Assembly: GCA_036346255.1 (NCBI GenBank)
Contig: CM070618.1
Span: forward strand, 60,647,655-60,711,654
Direction of reading: 5' to 3'
Origin: Ampelocalamus luodianensis
Taxonomy: Eukaryota > Streptophyta > Magnoliopsida > Poales > Poaceae
DNA length: 64,000 nt
The translations under genes were made by a program, and so were the position numbers. Positions 32,147-43,003 of the stretch are shown here, piece after piece (positions within the stretch are counted from its first letter, which is position 1; the number at the start of each line of letters is the position of its first letter). Under the pieces are notes generated by a model that worked only from the letters and a program-made list of their open reading frames with translations, searched no databases and was not told the origin of the DNA.

Positions 32147-33680
32147 GCACGCGGTGGTGAGCTCGCGAGCGTGAGGTGGACGAAGGTCACTACCTGTGGG
32201 GCCAACTGTCAGTGAGAGAGAGAGATAGGAGGAATTAGGTTAGGGTTTTGGATTTAAAGCTGAATTATTTTCCAAATTCTTGTACCAAGCAAATGACCTC
32301 GGAATTTTACAAAACTTTTTGTGAGAGCTCTTGACTTAATATAGTTGCTTTCGTAAATTTCTCAGGAGTTTATCTCTTCTGTGATTTTTTATAAAATTCT
32401 TATAAGTTTCTATTTTATGTATTTGTTATTCTTAACAAAGTTTCACATAAGTTGTTTAATAATTTTTTCCTAGGATATTATATCCAAGATAATTCTCTCA
32501 CCTATTATTTTTATTTTTTCTTATCTGATTTCTTTTAAGCGCATGTTTGTTTGTATTTCACGATTTTCTTTTAAACAAAAATTCAAATTTCAAATATGGG
32601 TAGATTTTCATATGCAAAATGATCAAAGTATTTTTTTTCCAATGCATTTCTATTAAGCATTCCCAAAACATGGATTTTGGAATGTTACAGGGGTGGGGAG
32701 GACGAGGGCGACGACGTGGAGGACATGGCGGTTGCGGCAGGCTGGAGGACGGGGCGGTGGCAGCGGGTTGGAGGACGGGGCGGAAGGCGGGAGGGAGTAT
32801 CGAGAGTTGGGGTGCAGAAGCCGCAGAACAGCACGTGCAAAGGCAGAGAGTCACTCAGTAAGACAGAGTCTAGGATTACTCCATGGACCTTTGTGGGCTG
32901 CTGCCCAGCCAATGAGGCAAACGAGTCGACCGGGCGCTCGCGAGCGACTCGAGCTCGACTCGAAAGTCTTGCGAGTGAAGAGATGGGCTTAGCTCAGCTT
33001 GAAAACTTCACAAGCCTAAGCCAAACCGGCTCAAACTTTCCGAATCGAGCTGGATCGCGAGTCTCAAGCTATTTTCTAGCCCTACCTATGGGTGTACTTA
33101 GAGCTTTCGCTTTTGGAACTAGTTTAAATGAGCTACCGCGCATGAGCAGCTGAGGGTTGAAGCCTCATAACCTAGCTACCACGCGCTTCCTCTTTGGCGA
33201 GCTCGGGAGGTAACCGTCCAAGTACCGCACCGACGATGAGAAGCCGGAGGGTTGGCTGCGTCTACTCGGACTTCTACATGGTGGGCAGGGCGCCGGACAC
33301 GGGCCTTTTCGAGACCCCGTTCGACCGGTTCTACGACAATGTGCACTACCCGTACGCAATGGGCCACGAGGGCATCCTGATGAAGGCGTGTGAGACGTGC
33401 ACGGCGGCGTACCCGAACGCGTCGGTGTTCCTTGACATCCCGGCGTCGCACTACGTTTCGGGTACACAGCCATATGCCGCGTCCAAGTAAGCAAGTGTCT
33501 ACGCGCAGTGCGTTACATGAAACTACGGAAGAGTGCGCGTACGCGTGCGTGCTCTTTATGTGGTTGTCCGGAATAATTCTGAAGCTACTACTTGTTTGTT
33601 TTCTTTGTGTGATGGGTCGGCCTGTTTATCCCATGGGTCGGCCCATATTGGTACAAAATGTGTCCAATGAATTATGGGGT
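32147..33680 (+). repeat. Tandem segmental duplication, unit 2
   Basis: Colinear with unit 1 without the LINE. Contains the LTR end (GGAATGTTACA at 32,691), the TCGAGCTCGACTCG-rich piece ending TAGCCCTA near 33,084, and the second copy of the small ORF. Confidence 0.8.
33194..33490 (+). CDS. Unidentified small ORF, unit 2 copy (98 aa)
   Basis: Begins MASSGGNRPSTAPTM and continues RRVGCVYSDFYMVGRAPDTG, FETPFDRFYDNVHYPYAMGH, EGILMKACETCTAAYPNASV and FLDIPASHYVSG, ending PYAASK. No known domain recognised. The sequence after the stop is still shared with unit 1 for about 190 bp, so the duplicated tract is larger than the ORF. Two cysteines (C-x2-C in ACETCTA) are kept in both copies. Low confidence that it is expressed. 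Confidence 0.3.
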   Translation: MASSGGNRPSTAPTMRSRRVGCVYSDFYMVGRAPDTGLFETPFDRFYDNVHYPYAMGHEGILMKACETCTAAYPNASVFLDIPASHYVSGTQPYAASK

Positions 33681-34187
33681 GGAATACTGTTTTCTCAAGA
33701 GTTCTATTTCGGACTGGGCTAACATCAGGTTAATCCAAAATGTTAACCCAGAAAAAAAGTTCAATAGTTTGAGGCAGACAATTTGTATTGCGAACAAGTC
33801 ACAAGTGATTTTTGGCCTCAAGAAGATGGCAAGCCTCACTACAATTCATGTAATAAAATTGTTCCTGTTCATACACCAACCCTTGGCCAGGTAATAAATA
33901 AACTGTACTACAAATCAAACCCTACGATATTCCGAAGCTACAGCTAAAACCGGTTCGAGAAAACGATTGGGCATACCATTTTACATGGAAGGAAAAACAA
34001 ACAGCAAGAGAGAATAGAATCACAATACTCGCTCTCATACATATCTAGCGCACAGGATACCGACCTCATGCCTCATGGACACTAGTAATGCCAGCGTGGT
34101 AATTATAATCAGGAATTCGAGTTTGCCAGAGTTCAGCAATTCCTTGGTTATGTCCGTGAGAATCAAAATGCCGCAGTCCATTCCACA
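33681..34187 (-). other. 3' flank / 3' UTR of the pyruvate kinase gene
   Basis: AT-rich, no ORF of note. The 3' UTR of the minus-strand gene must lie here; no clear AATAAA on that strand was found, which is common in plants. Confidence 0.4.
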
Positions 34188-37100
34188 TCAAACCTTCCTA
34201 ACCTGAATATTGTGGGTGGATTGCGACCTCCAGATGGGTTGTCTGCCACTTTGAACGAGTGCAACCTCCTCACCTTCCTTCACCATACCATGTTTCTGTG
34301 AAAATGTAGCATCATGTCAGGCAATCTGTTCTTGTTTAATAAATGGTAGAAAAATATATGTGAAATAGTGCATATTCAGGGGTACAATTGCTTTATCATA
34401 ATCTGTCTTGAGTCACGTTGCTGCCAGTAGCTGCAGTGTGCAGGTCTGCAGGCTAAGTTATGTGAACAACAACTATGTTTGTGCATTTCACCTGACCAAC
34501 GCTACTTTTATGGACTGTCGCTGCGTTGGATAGAGATTCAATTTCGCATCTGTAGCCCCAAAATTGCATCTGTAGCCCCCAATAACAGTTCTTCATTCAT
34601 GAGTCGTGGCCAAGATTGAGTCAATTACTTGCCATTGTTTTACGCCCATCTTTGTTTGCAACAAAATAAGTAGATGCCGCACTCAGCAGTCATTATTTTG
34701 GATGTTTCCATGCTTTCTAGCTATATACCTATTTTGGCCGGAAAAGATTCACACTTGCTGGCTCACATATTTAGCCTCTCCTTGTTTGTAGTGTAGAGAT
34801 TTGGTTGGCCTTTGACGAAACCTGCGACAGATGTGGTCATGTTCTACATCAAGGTGCCACAGCCACGGCATGTACCCAATGTACAAGATAGCGCTAGGCG
34901 CTAGGTGGGTGGCGGGGTGGCACCTAGCACATAGTCGCCGACTAATCAGGCTAAGTGACCTAGATAGGCGAGGCGGGAGGATGGCACTAAGTGCCTTGGC
35001 GCTGCCTAGGAGGGCTACGCGGCCACACTCCAAAAGTGTGGCTACAGGTCAACCTATTTTACAGTTTAAAAGGCAAGGCACTCTAGCTAAGTTCAGTTCT
35101 GAGAACAGACCACGATAGGATATTTTCTAGACGAATAAGTCCAATGTTAGTACTTCAAGGATTTGATAATGAAGTGGGACCACAAGGGTAGCCAATGAAG
35201 CTGATGCCAGAAAAACTAGAAGGGACAGGATATATTAGTGATTACCAGCAAGTAAGACAAAGCGTCACCAAATGTCTTCTCAGCATCATCAGAAAATTCC
35301 ATCTGAACTGGACATACACCTTGGTACAAAGCCAATCGTTGTCTAACTCTCTCCCTACAAACAGATAAGCAACAGCAATTAGGTGCTCAGAAATACCATA
35401 TTTATAAAGGAAAATATGAACAAAAGGTGCAACTGTATCATACTTTTAGAAAATTAAAGCTAGGATATAACCTGTTTCAGATAAATTGTTCCTCATAAGT
35501 ACAACAGAAGTATATACCACTGTTATATTATCTAAATTCAGTTTCATCATTGATCACCTCTTCTCCTAGGAAATACTAGTAGTTGATATTTCACTAATTA
35601 ACTAAAGATGTATCAGGTGAACACTTCTTGATGGAGGGCCTTGGAATGTTTTCATGCACAGGATTCATTGAGACTAAAGGAGCTTACCACAGCTGGTTTC
35701 CAGGTTCCAGCTCACCGGCTGTTGAATTACAGAGGCCCACATCTAGAGTTCAATTTTCACCTAGACTAAAGGAAACCTACAAAGCAGTTTTGTTGGATGC
35801 ATGCATGAACCACAAAATCATATATATGATTCAAAGCAAATGGATACACGGTTTCATTGCTAAAACTAGTGCATGGGCACACATCAAGAGCACCGTTTTT
35901 CTCTTGGTTGTTCCAAAGGTTATCAACCAAGTTGCACGGTTGGACAAGGCAGCCCACAGCCTCACTGGCTAAGACTTTGTGAATTATGAATGGATGACGA
36001 GGTAGTGCAAATGGATTGGGAATTTGGGATTGCTAATTACAAAGATCAAATACTATAACATCAGTTTTTTTTCAACATGTCATCTTCAGTTTAGTCAGAT
36101 AAAAAGATGCTCTCAGAATTTACGTTTTATTGTTGATTCGTGATTATGCAATATAGAAACTATAGGAGTTTCACCTTCTTGGTGACATACACATTGGAAC
36201 AAAAGAACAAAAATCTTACTGATCTGTGAAGGCAAAAATGGTGCCAGATGGGCGGAAGTGACTAAGTAGGATAGCCATAAATCCTGTCCTGGTGAAAACC
36301 ACAATTGAAGTTCCAAGAGTATTGGACATCATTGTTGAATGGTAGGCGAACATTTCGCTCATGTGGTTCTACAGAAAGAAACTTAATTAGAAAAGGAAGC
36401 AACATATTTACATGAGGAAAAAGACATAAGGGTGTCAGTTGGAAACTTGCAGTTCAGACCTTGAACACCTGACCAAGGTTAGCCAGTGTTTCCCGCCAGA
36501 AATAGCTGCTTCAGTTCTCAGGGCAACATTATGCATGACCTTGACAGCTTTCAAAGGAAATCTGCCAGAAATCAAGTCACAAGCTTAGTGATGTATCTCT
36601 GCATTGAATACACATCACAAGACTTGCAAGCATCTGCTACAAAACCAAAAAGTGCACAAAGTTTGCAACTAAAACTACAACAAAAGGTTTCCCATATTCA
36701 TGTGTTGCAACAAAATTGATCAATTCATGTACTGGCTATTACACAAAAAAAGGTTCCGCCTTTTATGTAAATAATCAAGATGGCATCAAACCAGGCGGTT
36801 CACTATTAGTCCAACACCATGAAATTGCCCCAAAGAGCCAACTTAGATGGAAACCAAAACAACATGACACTAAGAGTTCAGAGTTGAAATATTAGAAATA
36901 CAGTTAAACAACATATTTTATTCAGGAGAAATAGAAGGAAAACAAAAGGCATCAGCAATTCAAGATGTACCAATATATTGCTACTGGATATATACTAATA
37001 GTTCTAATAATTTCTGGAGCTTTTGAAAGAATGCAATTGCAAAAATAACATGCTATAGCACTGTAAAAAATGACTAAGTAGTACAATAAAAACTTCAGCC

Positions 37101-40100
37101 GGGTTTAGTTAAAATCATTAAAATTCAACTGTGTGTGGTACTGTGGTCATACAGTTTGCTAAAATAACAATTAAACATCTTTGTTGTGCATAAGAAAAGG
37201 AAAACACATACTTTCCATGCGCAGTTTCCCCAGAAAGCATAACAGCGTCAGAACCTTCTCGAACAGCTATAGCAATGTCTGAAACTTCTGCTCGGGTTGG
37301 AGTTGGATGAACAATCATGCTTTCCAGCATATTAGTGGCAACAATAACAGCTTTTCCCATGCTCCTGCACGTCCTAATAATTTCTTCCTGCATAAAGCCA
37401 CACAGAATTTTAAGAATGTTGTGTGTATGTTATATATTGTCAACTAATGAAACCATAGAAAGTCAGCAAGAGGTTCCAAATTGGATAGCTACCTAGATGC
37501 CATGTATAAACAAGAAAAGAATGCAAAGCAACCCTCAGTTAATGTCTTTTCAAGCAATTCGTAAACTACGTACAAAAAGAATGGGCTAGTGGCTAGTGGC
37601 TATTGTACTGAGCACACTCAATTTGTAGTTTAACGATTAAACAAAAAGCTAATCAGAGTTCACATTTAGTGCAATGGACTGTAAGTAATATGATCAACTA
37701 CATCATACCTGCAGCAATGGTACTTCCTCAATAGGGAGTTCAGCACCCAAGTCACCCCTGGCAACCATAGCCTACGGCATTCAAAATTACATTGGTCAGA
37801 ACTTCAAATGTTGAATTAAAAAGGTCACATTGTAAAATCAGAACAAGGAAAAAATAAAGGAGGAAGTCCTATTCATGATTTCCTATAAAACTCAAGACTA
37901 TTCATTGTTAAGATTAATCTTTTGAAGGCATTTTGCTAAACTCAGGCATAATCAAAATCAAACTATTACCCCATCAGATGCTGTGATGATTGAATGTAGG
38001 TTAGGAATGGAATCTGCACTTTCGATTTTCACAATTACATGTATATCAGCATTGGAGCCTGAGAATCAAAATCAAAATACACGATCAAGACAAAATCAAA
38101 ACAGTGCTGGACATAATTGTTTATAAAGTAGGGAATAATTATTACTTCTGAGATAATCCTTCAATTCATGCACAACTTGAGCATCTTTGACAAAAGAAAC
38201 AGCATAGTAGTCAACCTGATTTTCCACACCAAACTTAATATCATCCCAATCCTTATCTGCAAGTTTGGAAAATGTTAATTAAACGAGAACATCTATATTA
38301 TTCAATGAAAAACTGTTAGACTATTACCGGTGATTGATGGCAAGGTTGCACTCTTGCCACGAACGTTCAGGTGACGCCTGGATTTCAATTCACCTCCATC
38401 AATAACTTCGCATTTCACAGAATCTTCAGTTTTTGACTTGACTAACAATGACATCATTCCTCCTAAATAATAGCAACATATTGATCAATAAAAGCACAAT
38501 ATAAAATCATATTGTATTGAAGTTACATCAGAGAAAACATGGTCATCTCTAAAAAAATACAGAGAAGAAAGGCAGAAGGATATTACAGTATTACACAGGC
38601 ATCTCATGATCTAATTTAAGTGTTAATCAGTTGTGCGCAACTAAGCAAGAACACCTTCAAATAAATGTTGGTAAACTCCATCTCGGAAAATTTGGCTAAG
38701 TATAGAAAATAATAGAAGGTGCCAATGTTCTCAAAACATGCCAGCTGCAGTGAAGCAATATTGGGAACACTGTGACTGCACATACATACACAATTGACAC
38801 ATAGTTCATGCTAGTAGGCAGTGGCCATACAAATGTGCACTAGCGAAGCAATGCAAGATAAGTGTTAGTGGAGAAAATGTGCAATACCATCACACTGGAC
38901 AAAACACAGAAATTTTGAATACAATAATTGACAGAGCTTAACCACGTTAATCAAGACCAGCTCATTTATGAACATATACACTTCTCTATATACAAGTATG
39001 TGTCACCATACGAATTTATCTAATCAAGTCTCACGAGCTCAAATTTGGTACTATACTATGTTAGATAAAGTGATTTGCTGTATTTCGCACCTTGATGTAT
39101 ACAATCATGTGTCACCAAACAAAAGAGCCAAATAATCGAATATTAGAAAGGGAAAAAGAATATCCACATACCATCTACAAGGAGCATGTCACCCACTTCT
39201 ACATCGTTAACAAAGTCATCATAGTTAACACTAACACATGTCTCGGAGCCAACTCCCCTCTTAATTGTGAAAGTGAATTCCTGGCCAGTTTCCAACATTA
39301 TTGGTTGAGGCAAATCTCCACTCCTAACTTCTGGCCCCTGATATGGAAAATACAGCTTTGATAAGAGAAATCAAGGTATAATATAAGGAATGAAGGTCAG
39401 TGTCAAATCGCTCGATTCCATTTTTTATTAATAGAGCAAATCATGTGCTAGCATGGGGCTATGGGCACGATAGAATTATAATAAGACTAATGCAAATAGA
39501 GCTGCTTCTGAGGATGAGAAGTGTCCATCCATCAGTGTGTAAAAGCTCTGAAAGAAGTAACACCAACCTTAGTGTCAAGCATAATAGCAATCACATTGTC
39601 CTTTGTTTGAGCATTATATTCCTTTACTAGATCAATAACTTTCTGGTGTGATGCATGGTCTCCATGTGACATATTAAGCCGAGCCACGTTCATGCCAGCC
39701 TCAGCCAGTTTCCATATCATCTCGCTTGTATTAGTTGAGGGACCAATGGTGCACACGATCTTCGTCTTGCGCCTCACATTTGGCTTAGACCACACACCAT
39801 TAGTTGCGGTTGCAAGTTGCTGAATAGCCTTAAGATGCTGGAAGTTTTCTTCTTCCTGTCAAAGAAGAAATATTAATGACAATTAGTTTTCACCTCATAA
39901 GGTTCCATTCCAATATATCACCCCATTATATTACAAGTTACTGCAAAACTCAGTGCACAAAAACATGGCACGGTGACAAACTGTATATCATATTCAGAGC
40001 AAACCAGAAAACAAGAATTTAAGTCTCCTCATTGATCGTAAGTTTTCATAGCTTACTGGACATTAGCTTTGACAAGACTCCGAGAATTGAGATTTAACCA

Positions 40101-40964
40101 AAGTGATCAGAAAGGTACCACATCATTGTTTGGAATAGCTCGTCCATGTTGAGATATTCTCACTAAGCTCAAGAAGTTTAATATTTTTCAGTGGAGGGAA
40201 AATAAGATAACCAGTGCAGATTCAGCTGAAAAGGATTCGCACAAGTGTTTTTGAAAGTAACTGTTGCAAGATATGGTACTGCTAGTTTAGAGTTTTGTTT
40301 TCTTCTTGGGAAATGTTCCTTTAACTAAATCAATGGTGCCAATGTCATTTTCAAAACAGTAAAATAACCCAGATCCACACAACCAGAAACTAACAAGTCA
40401 AATGAATCAACAGATTCGGCACCAGGCCACTACTAGCTTCTAGGGATGCATGAAACGTATGCATGGAGGAAAAACTTAAGAAAATGACATCTCCAACAAT
40501 TTAGCCCTCTAAATTTCACCGTCACAAAAACGAAAACGATACCCCAACCCCAAACGTGACAAATCCAATTTCACCGTCACGGAAAGCCAATTTCACGCCC
40601 TTCCAGCACGAAAGTAACTGGACACCTAAAAAAACTCCATCACCATCCCAAATCCACCGCGGATTCCCCGCCAGCAAGCGACCAGTGAGGTACCAGTCAA
40701 GTACGAGGAGGAGGCGCTACCTTTACGGCCGCATCGTCGTCGGGCGACACAGGCAGCACCTCGGCATCGGCGCTCGGGGCGCGGCTAATCACGGACACGA
40801 CCGGGGACTCGCGGCGCCCCTGGCAGCCACGGCCCCGCTCCACCTCTCCTCGCTTGGCTCACCCCGAACGGCAGCCTCGCCGCCGGGCGGAGCGAGTCGA
40901 CCCAGATCCGCCGCCGAGCGGCTGGCCGCAGCCGCGCCCCCGCCGCCGCCACCACCTGCACCAT
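34188..40964 (-). CDS. Plastidic pyruvate kinase, beta-type (isozyme G / PKP2-like), 12 exons
   Basis: Converts phosphoenolpyruvate and ADP to pyruvate and ATP in plastids, feeding fatty-acid and amino-acid synthesis. Coding exons: 40,964-40,721; 39,855-39,568; 39,337-39,172; 38,462-38,328; 38,256-38,146; 38,058-37,970; 37,771-37,709; 37,387-37,212; 36,561-36,460; 36,368-36,220; 35,354-35,246; 34,295-34,188. All introns are GT-AG. Total 1,740 bp, matching about 579 residues, the family's usual length. Seen: an Ala/Arg-rich transit peptide (MVQVVAAAGARLRPAARR), RRKTKIVCTIGPSTN, ARLNMSHGDH, IMLDTKGPEVRSG, the active-site stretch VKIESADSIPNL...GAMVARGDLGAELP, NMLESMIVHPTPTRAEVSDI, and end IWRSQSTHNIQVRKV. 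Two single-base frame breaks: one extra base in exon 1 (within 40,790-40,860) and one missing C in the run at 36,492-36,494 of exon 9. Splicing and the rest are perfect, so I favour sequence error over a pseudogene. Confidence 0.93.
34870..35045. repeat. GC-rich repeat in the last intron of the pyruvate kinase gene
   Basis: GCGCTAGGCGCTAGGTGG, CACCTAGCAC, CCTAGATAGGCGAGGCGG and GCGCTGCCTAGG are variants of a GCCTAGGCG motif in both orientations. It stands out from the AT-rich intron and looks like a small inserted repeat; family not determined. Confidence 0.45.
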
Positions 40965-41330
40965 CTGGATTCGGAGCGGAGATTTGGAATTGGAGAGGAG
41001 GAGGTGGTGGGGCGTGGAAGAGGTGAGCGTGTGTCGTGTGCAGCGGGGGTGATGGTGGGTTTGGGTTTAAGGATGCGGCGGCTTCGTTTGTATCGAACGG
41101 GGGTCGAGGTGGGCCCACGGTGCAGCCGCGGCTGGGCTGGCTTTGCAGTTCGCGTCACCACTCGCTCGCCTCGCCCAGGCTCGCTCGCGCCTTGGAGTCT
41201 CCGTCGTGGGCTCGGCTGGGAAGATGCGGGTTGGTTGGCTCCGCGTTTGTTGGGATCCAGCCACGAGGGCGTGACTTTGGAAGTTTTGCACCGGACTGAC
41301 GGCTGATACAGTGGTACGTACGACTGGTAT
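40965..41330 (-). promoter_or_regulatory. Presumed 5' UTR and promoter region of the pyruvate kinase gene
   Basis: CT-rich leader on the minus strand directly before the ATG (CACCACCTCCTCCTCTCC), then GC-rich DNA to about 41,290. No TATA box was identified with confidence, consistent with a GC-rich housekeeping-type promoter. Confidence 0.4.
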
Positions 41331-41739
41331 TGGTAAATGATGATATTATTAGTTACTAACTACGTACGTAGTAACAATGTTGGGCTCTGGTGTTACCGAA
41401 AGAGTGGAGTGTCTGATGGTGAGTAGCTGTACGTTGGTATGCTATAGAAGTCATCTTAAGAAACCATGTGGTGTACTTGTTTTGGGTCGCTGAAGCAGCC
41501 GGTCATGCGAAAGGCAAAACATGTGAAATGACCTCTCTCTCGCTGTGTTTAACATGTGTTTTACAAGGTAGGGAATGAAAGTCGACCAACGATTGCCGTT
41601 TTGTTTGAATACCGATGGACAACGTGGAAAACGGTAGTCATGTTATGTTGTCGTCTTATGTGGTAACGTGCTAAAGGAAATGTACCACGGCGTTACTAAG
41701 TGTAAACTACCGTAGCAATAAAACTAGAGAGTAAATAAA
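41331..41739. other. Intergenic, no gene seen
   Basis: Only a palindrome (GTTACTAACTACGTACGTAGT region, about 41,352-41,375) stands out. Confidence 0.4.
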
Positions 41740-42440
41740 AGAGGACTCCGGTTGCCTTACGGACGCCGCAAAGGGAACCAGAGGATCCTCAATAGAGGGG
41801 ACCGATATCAAGAGAGAAGCTAGTGTGTCTTTTTGCCTTGAAAAAAGTTTTCTTTATTACATAGGGGAGGTAGCTATTTATAGTTTTCCAACTAGAGTAC
41901 ATGAGATTACGATTCTACCCCTGAAAAAGACCATATGCTGCGTAGGGGTTGCAGGGCCTTTTTCTTCTCTTACGCGTAGCCTTTGGTCCATGATGGACCC
42001 TCCTGGTCCTAGCCCATCCGGACTGTACGCCCGGTCCACTAGTGCTTCTCCCCTCTCGCATTGTGCGAGGTGCCTCCGGACCGAAGGGCCGTGGACGCCC
42101 TTCGGTACATGAGGGGTGGCCCCGGGCAAGGACCCCCAAGCCCCCACGCTCCCAGACGCGAGGTGCTTCTCCTGGCGGCACTGTCCCTGACAGCCTTCAT
42201 GTGCCCTTCGGCCCTTTGAAGGCGTGCCCGGGAACCTTTGGCATGGCTGGAGCAGAGCCACATCATGGCCCTCTTCGGCCCGACGCCCTTGGGGGCCATC
42301 TTGTGGTCCTTGCGCACCCTTCGGCGGCCTCCCAAAGTTATACTTGGTACCCTTCGGGGGGCCCTATTCGTGCCTTCGTCCTGGCCCTCTAGGGTGCCTT
42401 TTTGGGGTCTTCATCAAGTCGTTGGAGCCAGTGGGCCGCC
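41740..42440 (-). mobile_element. LTR fragment with internal TATA box
   Basis: On the minus strand the sequence runs through repeated GAAGGGC/CCTTCGG tracts, then CTATAAATAG at about 41,873, then a poly(A)-type AT-rich stretch (GTAATAAAGAAAAC). This is the layout of an LTR U3-R-U5. No partner LTR or pol is present. The large GC-rich ORFs here on both strands are not credible genes. Confidence 0.45.
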
Positions 42441-43003
42441 CCTACGACAGAAACTCATTCCAAGCTCCAAAGCATGAGAATAGCAACAGCAAGATCCGAA
42501 ATGTCCAATTGCACAAAAGAAGATTCGTGTCCATTCGATGCAAACAGCTTCATAAGGTCCGAACTAGTTATGGCCAAACGGGCGCCCATGCTGACACAGC
42601 CCGATAAGGCTCGGGAGCTAATCGGGTCGTTCCATGTCGGGCCACGGGCCAGAGTGCCGATCCAACCATGGCATGCCGGCGCCTCAGGTCGTGTTGGGCT
42701 GGCCTGAGCATTATTCCGCCCGACAGGCCATTATCCTCATAGCTGTCACACACGGCACTCGCACTCCGCACCCAGCATCGCCGCCGCCACCTCCACTGCA
42801 CTCGACCCATGGCGCTATCACTGCATCCTCCTCATCCGTCTCCGCACTCGGCCGCCACCTCCTCCTTCGCGCCCGGCGCCGCTCCTAACCTCCTCCTCCT
42901 CTGTCTCCGCACCCGACCACCATCGCCACCTCCTCCTCCGCACCCGACGCTGCGCCCGGTCGCACCACCTCCTCCGTCGCGACCGGGCGCCGCCACGCCA
43001 CCT
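42441..43003. other. GC-rich repeat DNA, left flank of the solo LTR
   Basis: Pro/Ala codon-like CCTCC and CACC runs. GGGCCACGGGCC, GCATGCCGGC and GTGTTGGGCTGG resemble hAT-type subterminal DNA and recur in altered form right of the solo LTR (46,476-46,740), so the two parts were one segment before the insertion. Confidence 0.35.

Noticed and set aside
35628..35972. 114-codon ORF in the pyruvate kinase gene
   Set aside because: It lies in the intron between exons 10 and 11 and has no recognisable content.
34188..40964. Pyruvate kinase as a processed pseudogene
   Set aside because: All eleven introns are present with GT-AG borders and matching phases, so it is the genomic gene.
40556..41306. 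Plus-strand ORFs over the pyruvate kinase first exon and leader
   Set aside because: Shadows of the GC-rich minus-strand exon 1; the minus frame has the recognisable transit peptide and splice donor.
42039..42392. Several ~100-aa ORFs in the 41.8-42.7 kb region
   Set aside because: They overlap on both strands in a GC-rich LTR fragment with repeated CCTTCGG tracts; no protein family is evident.
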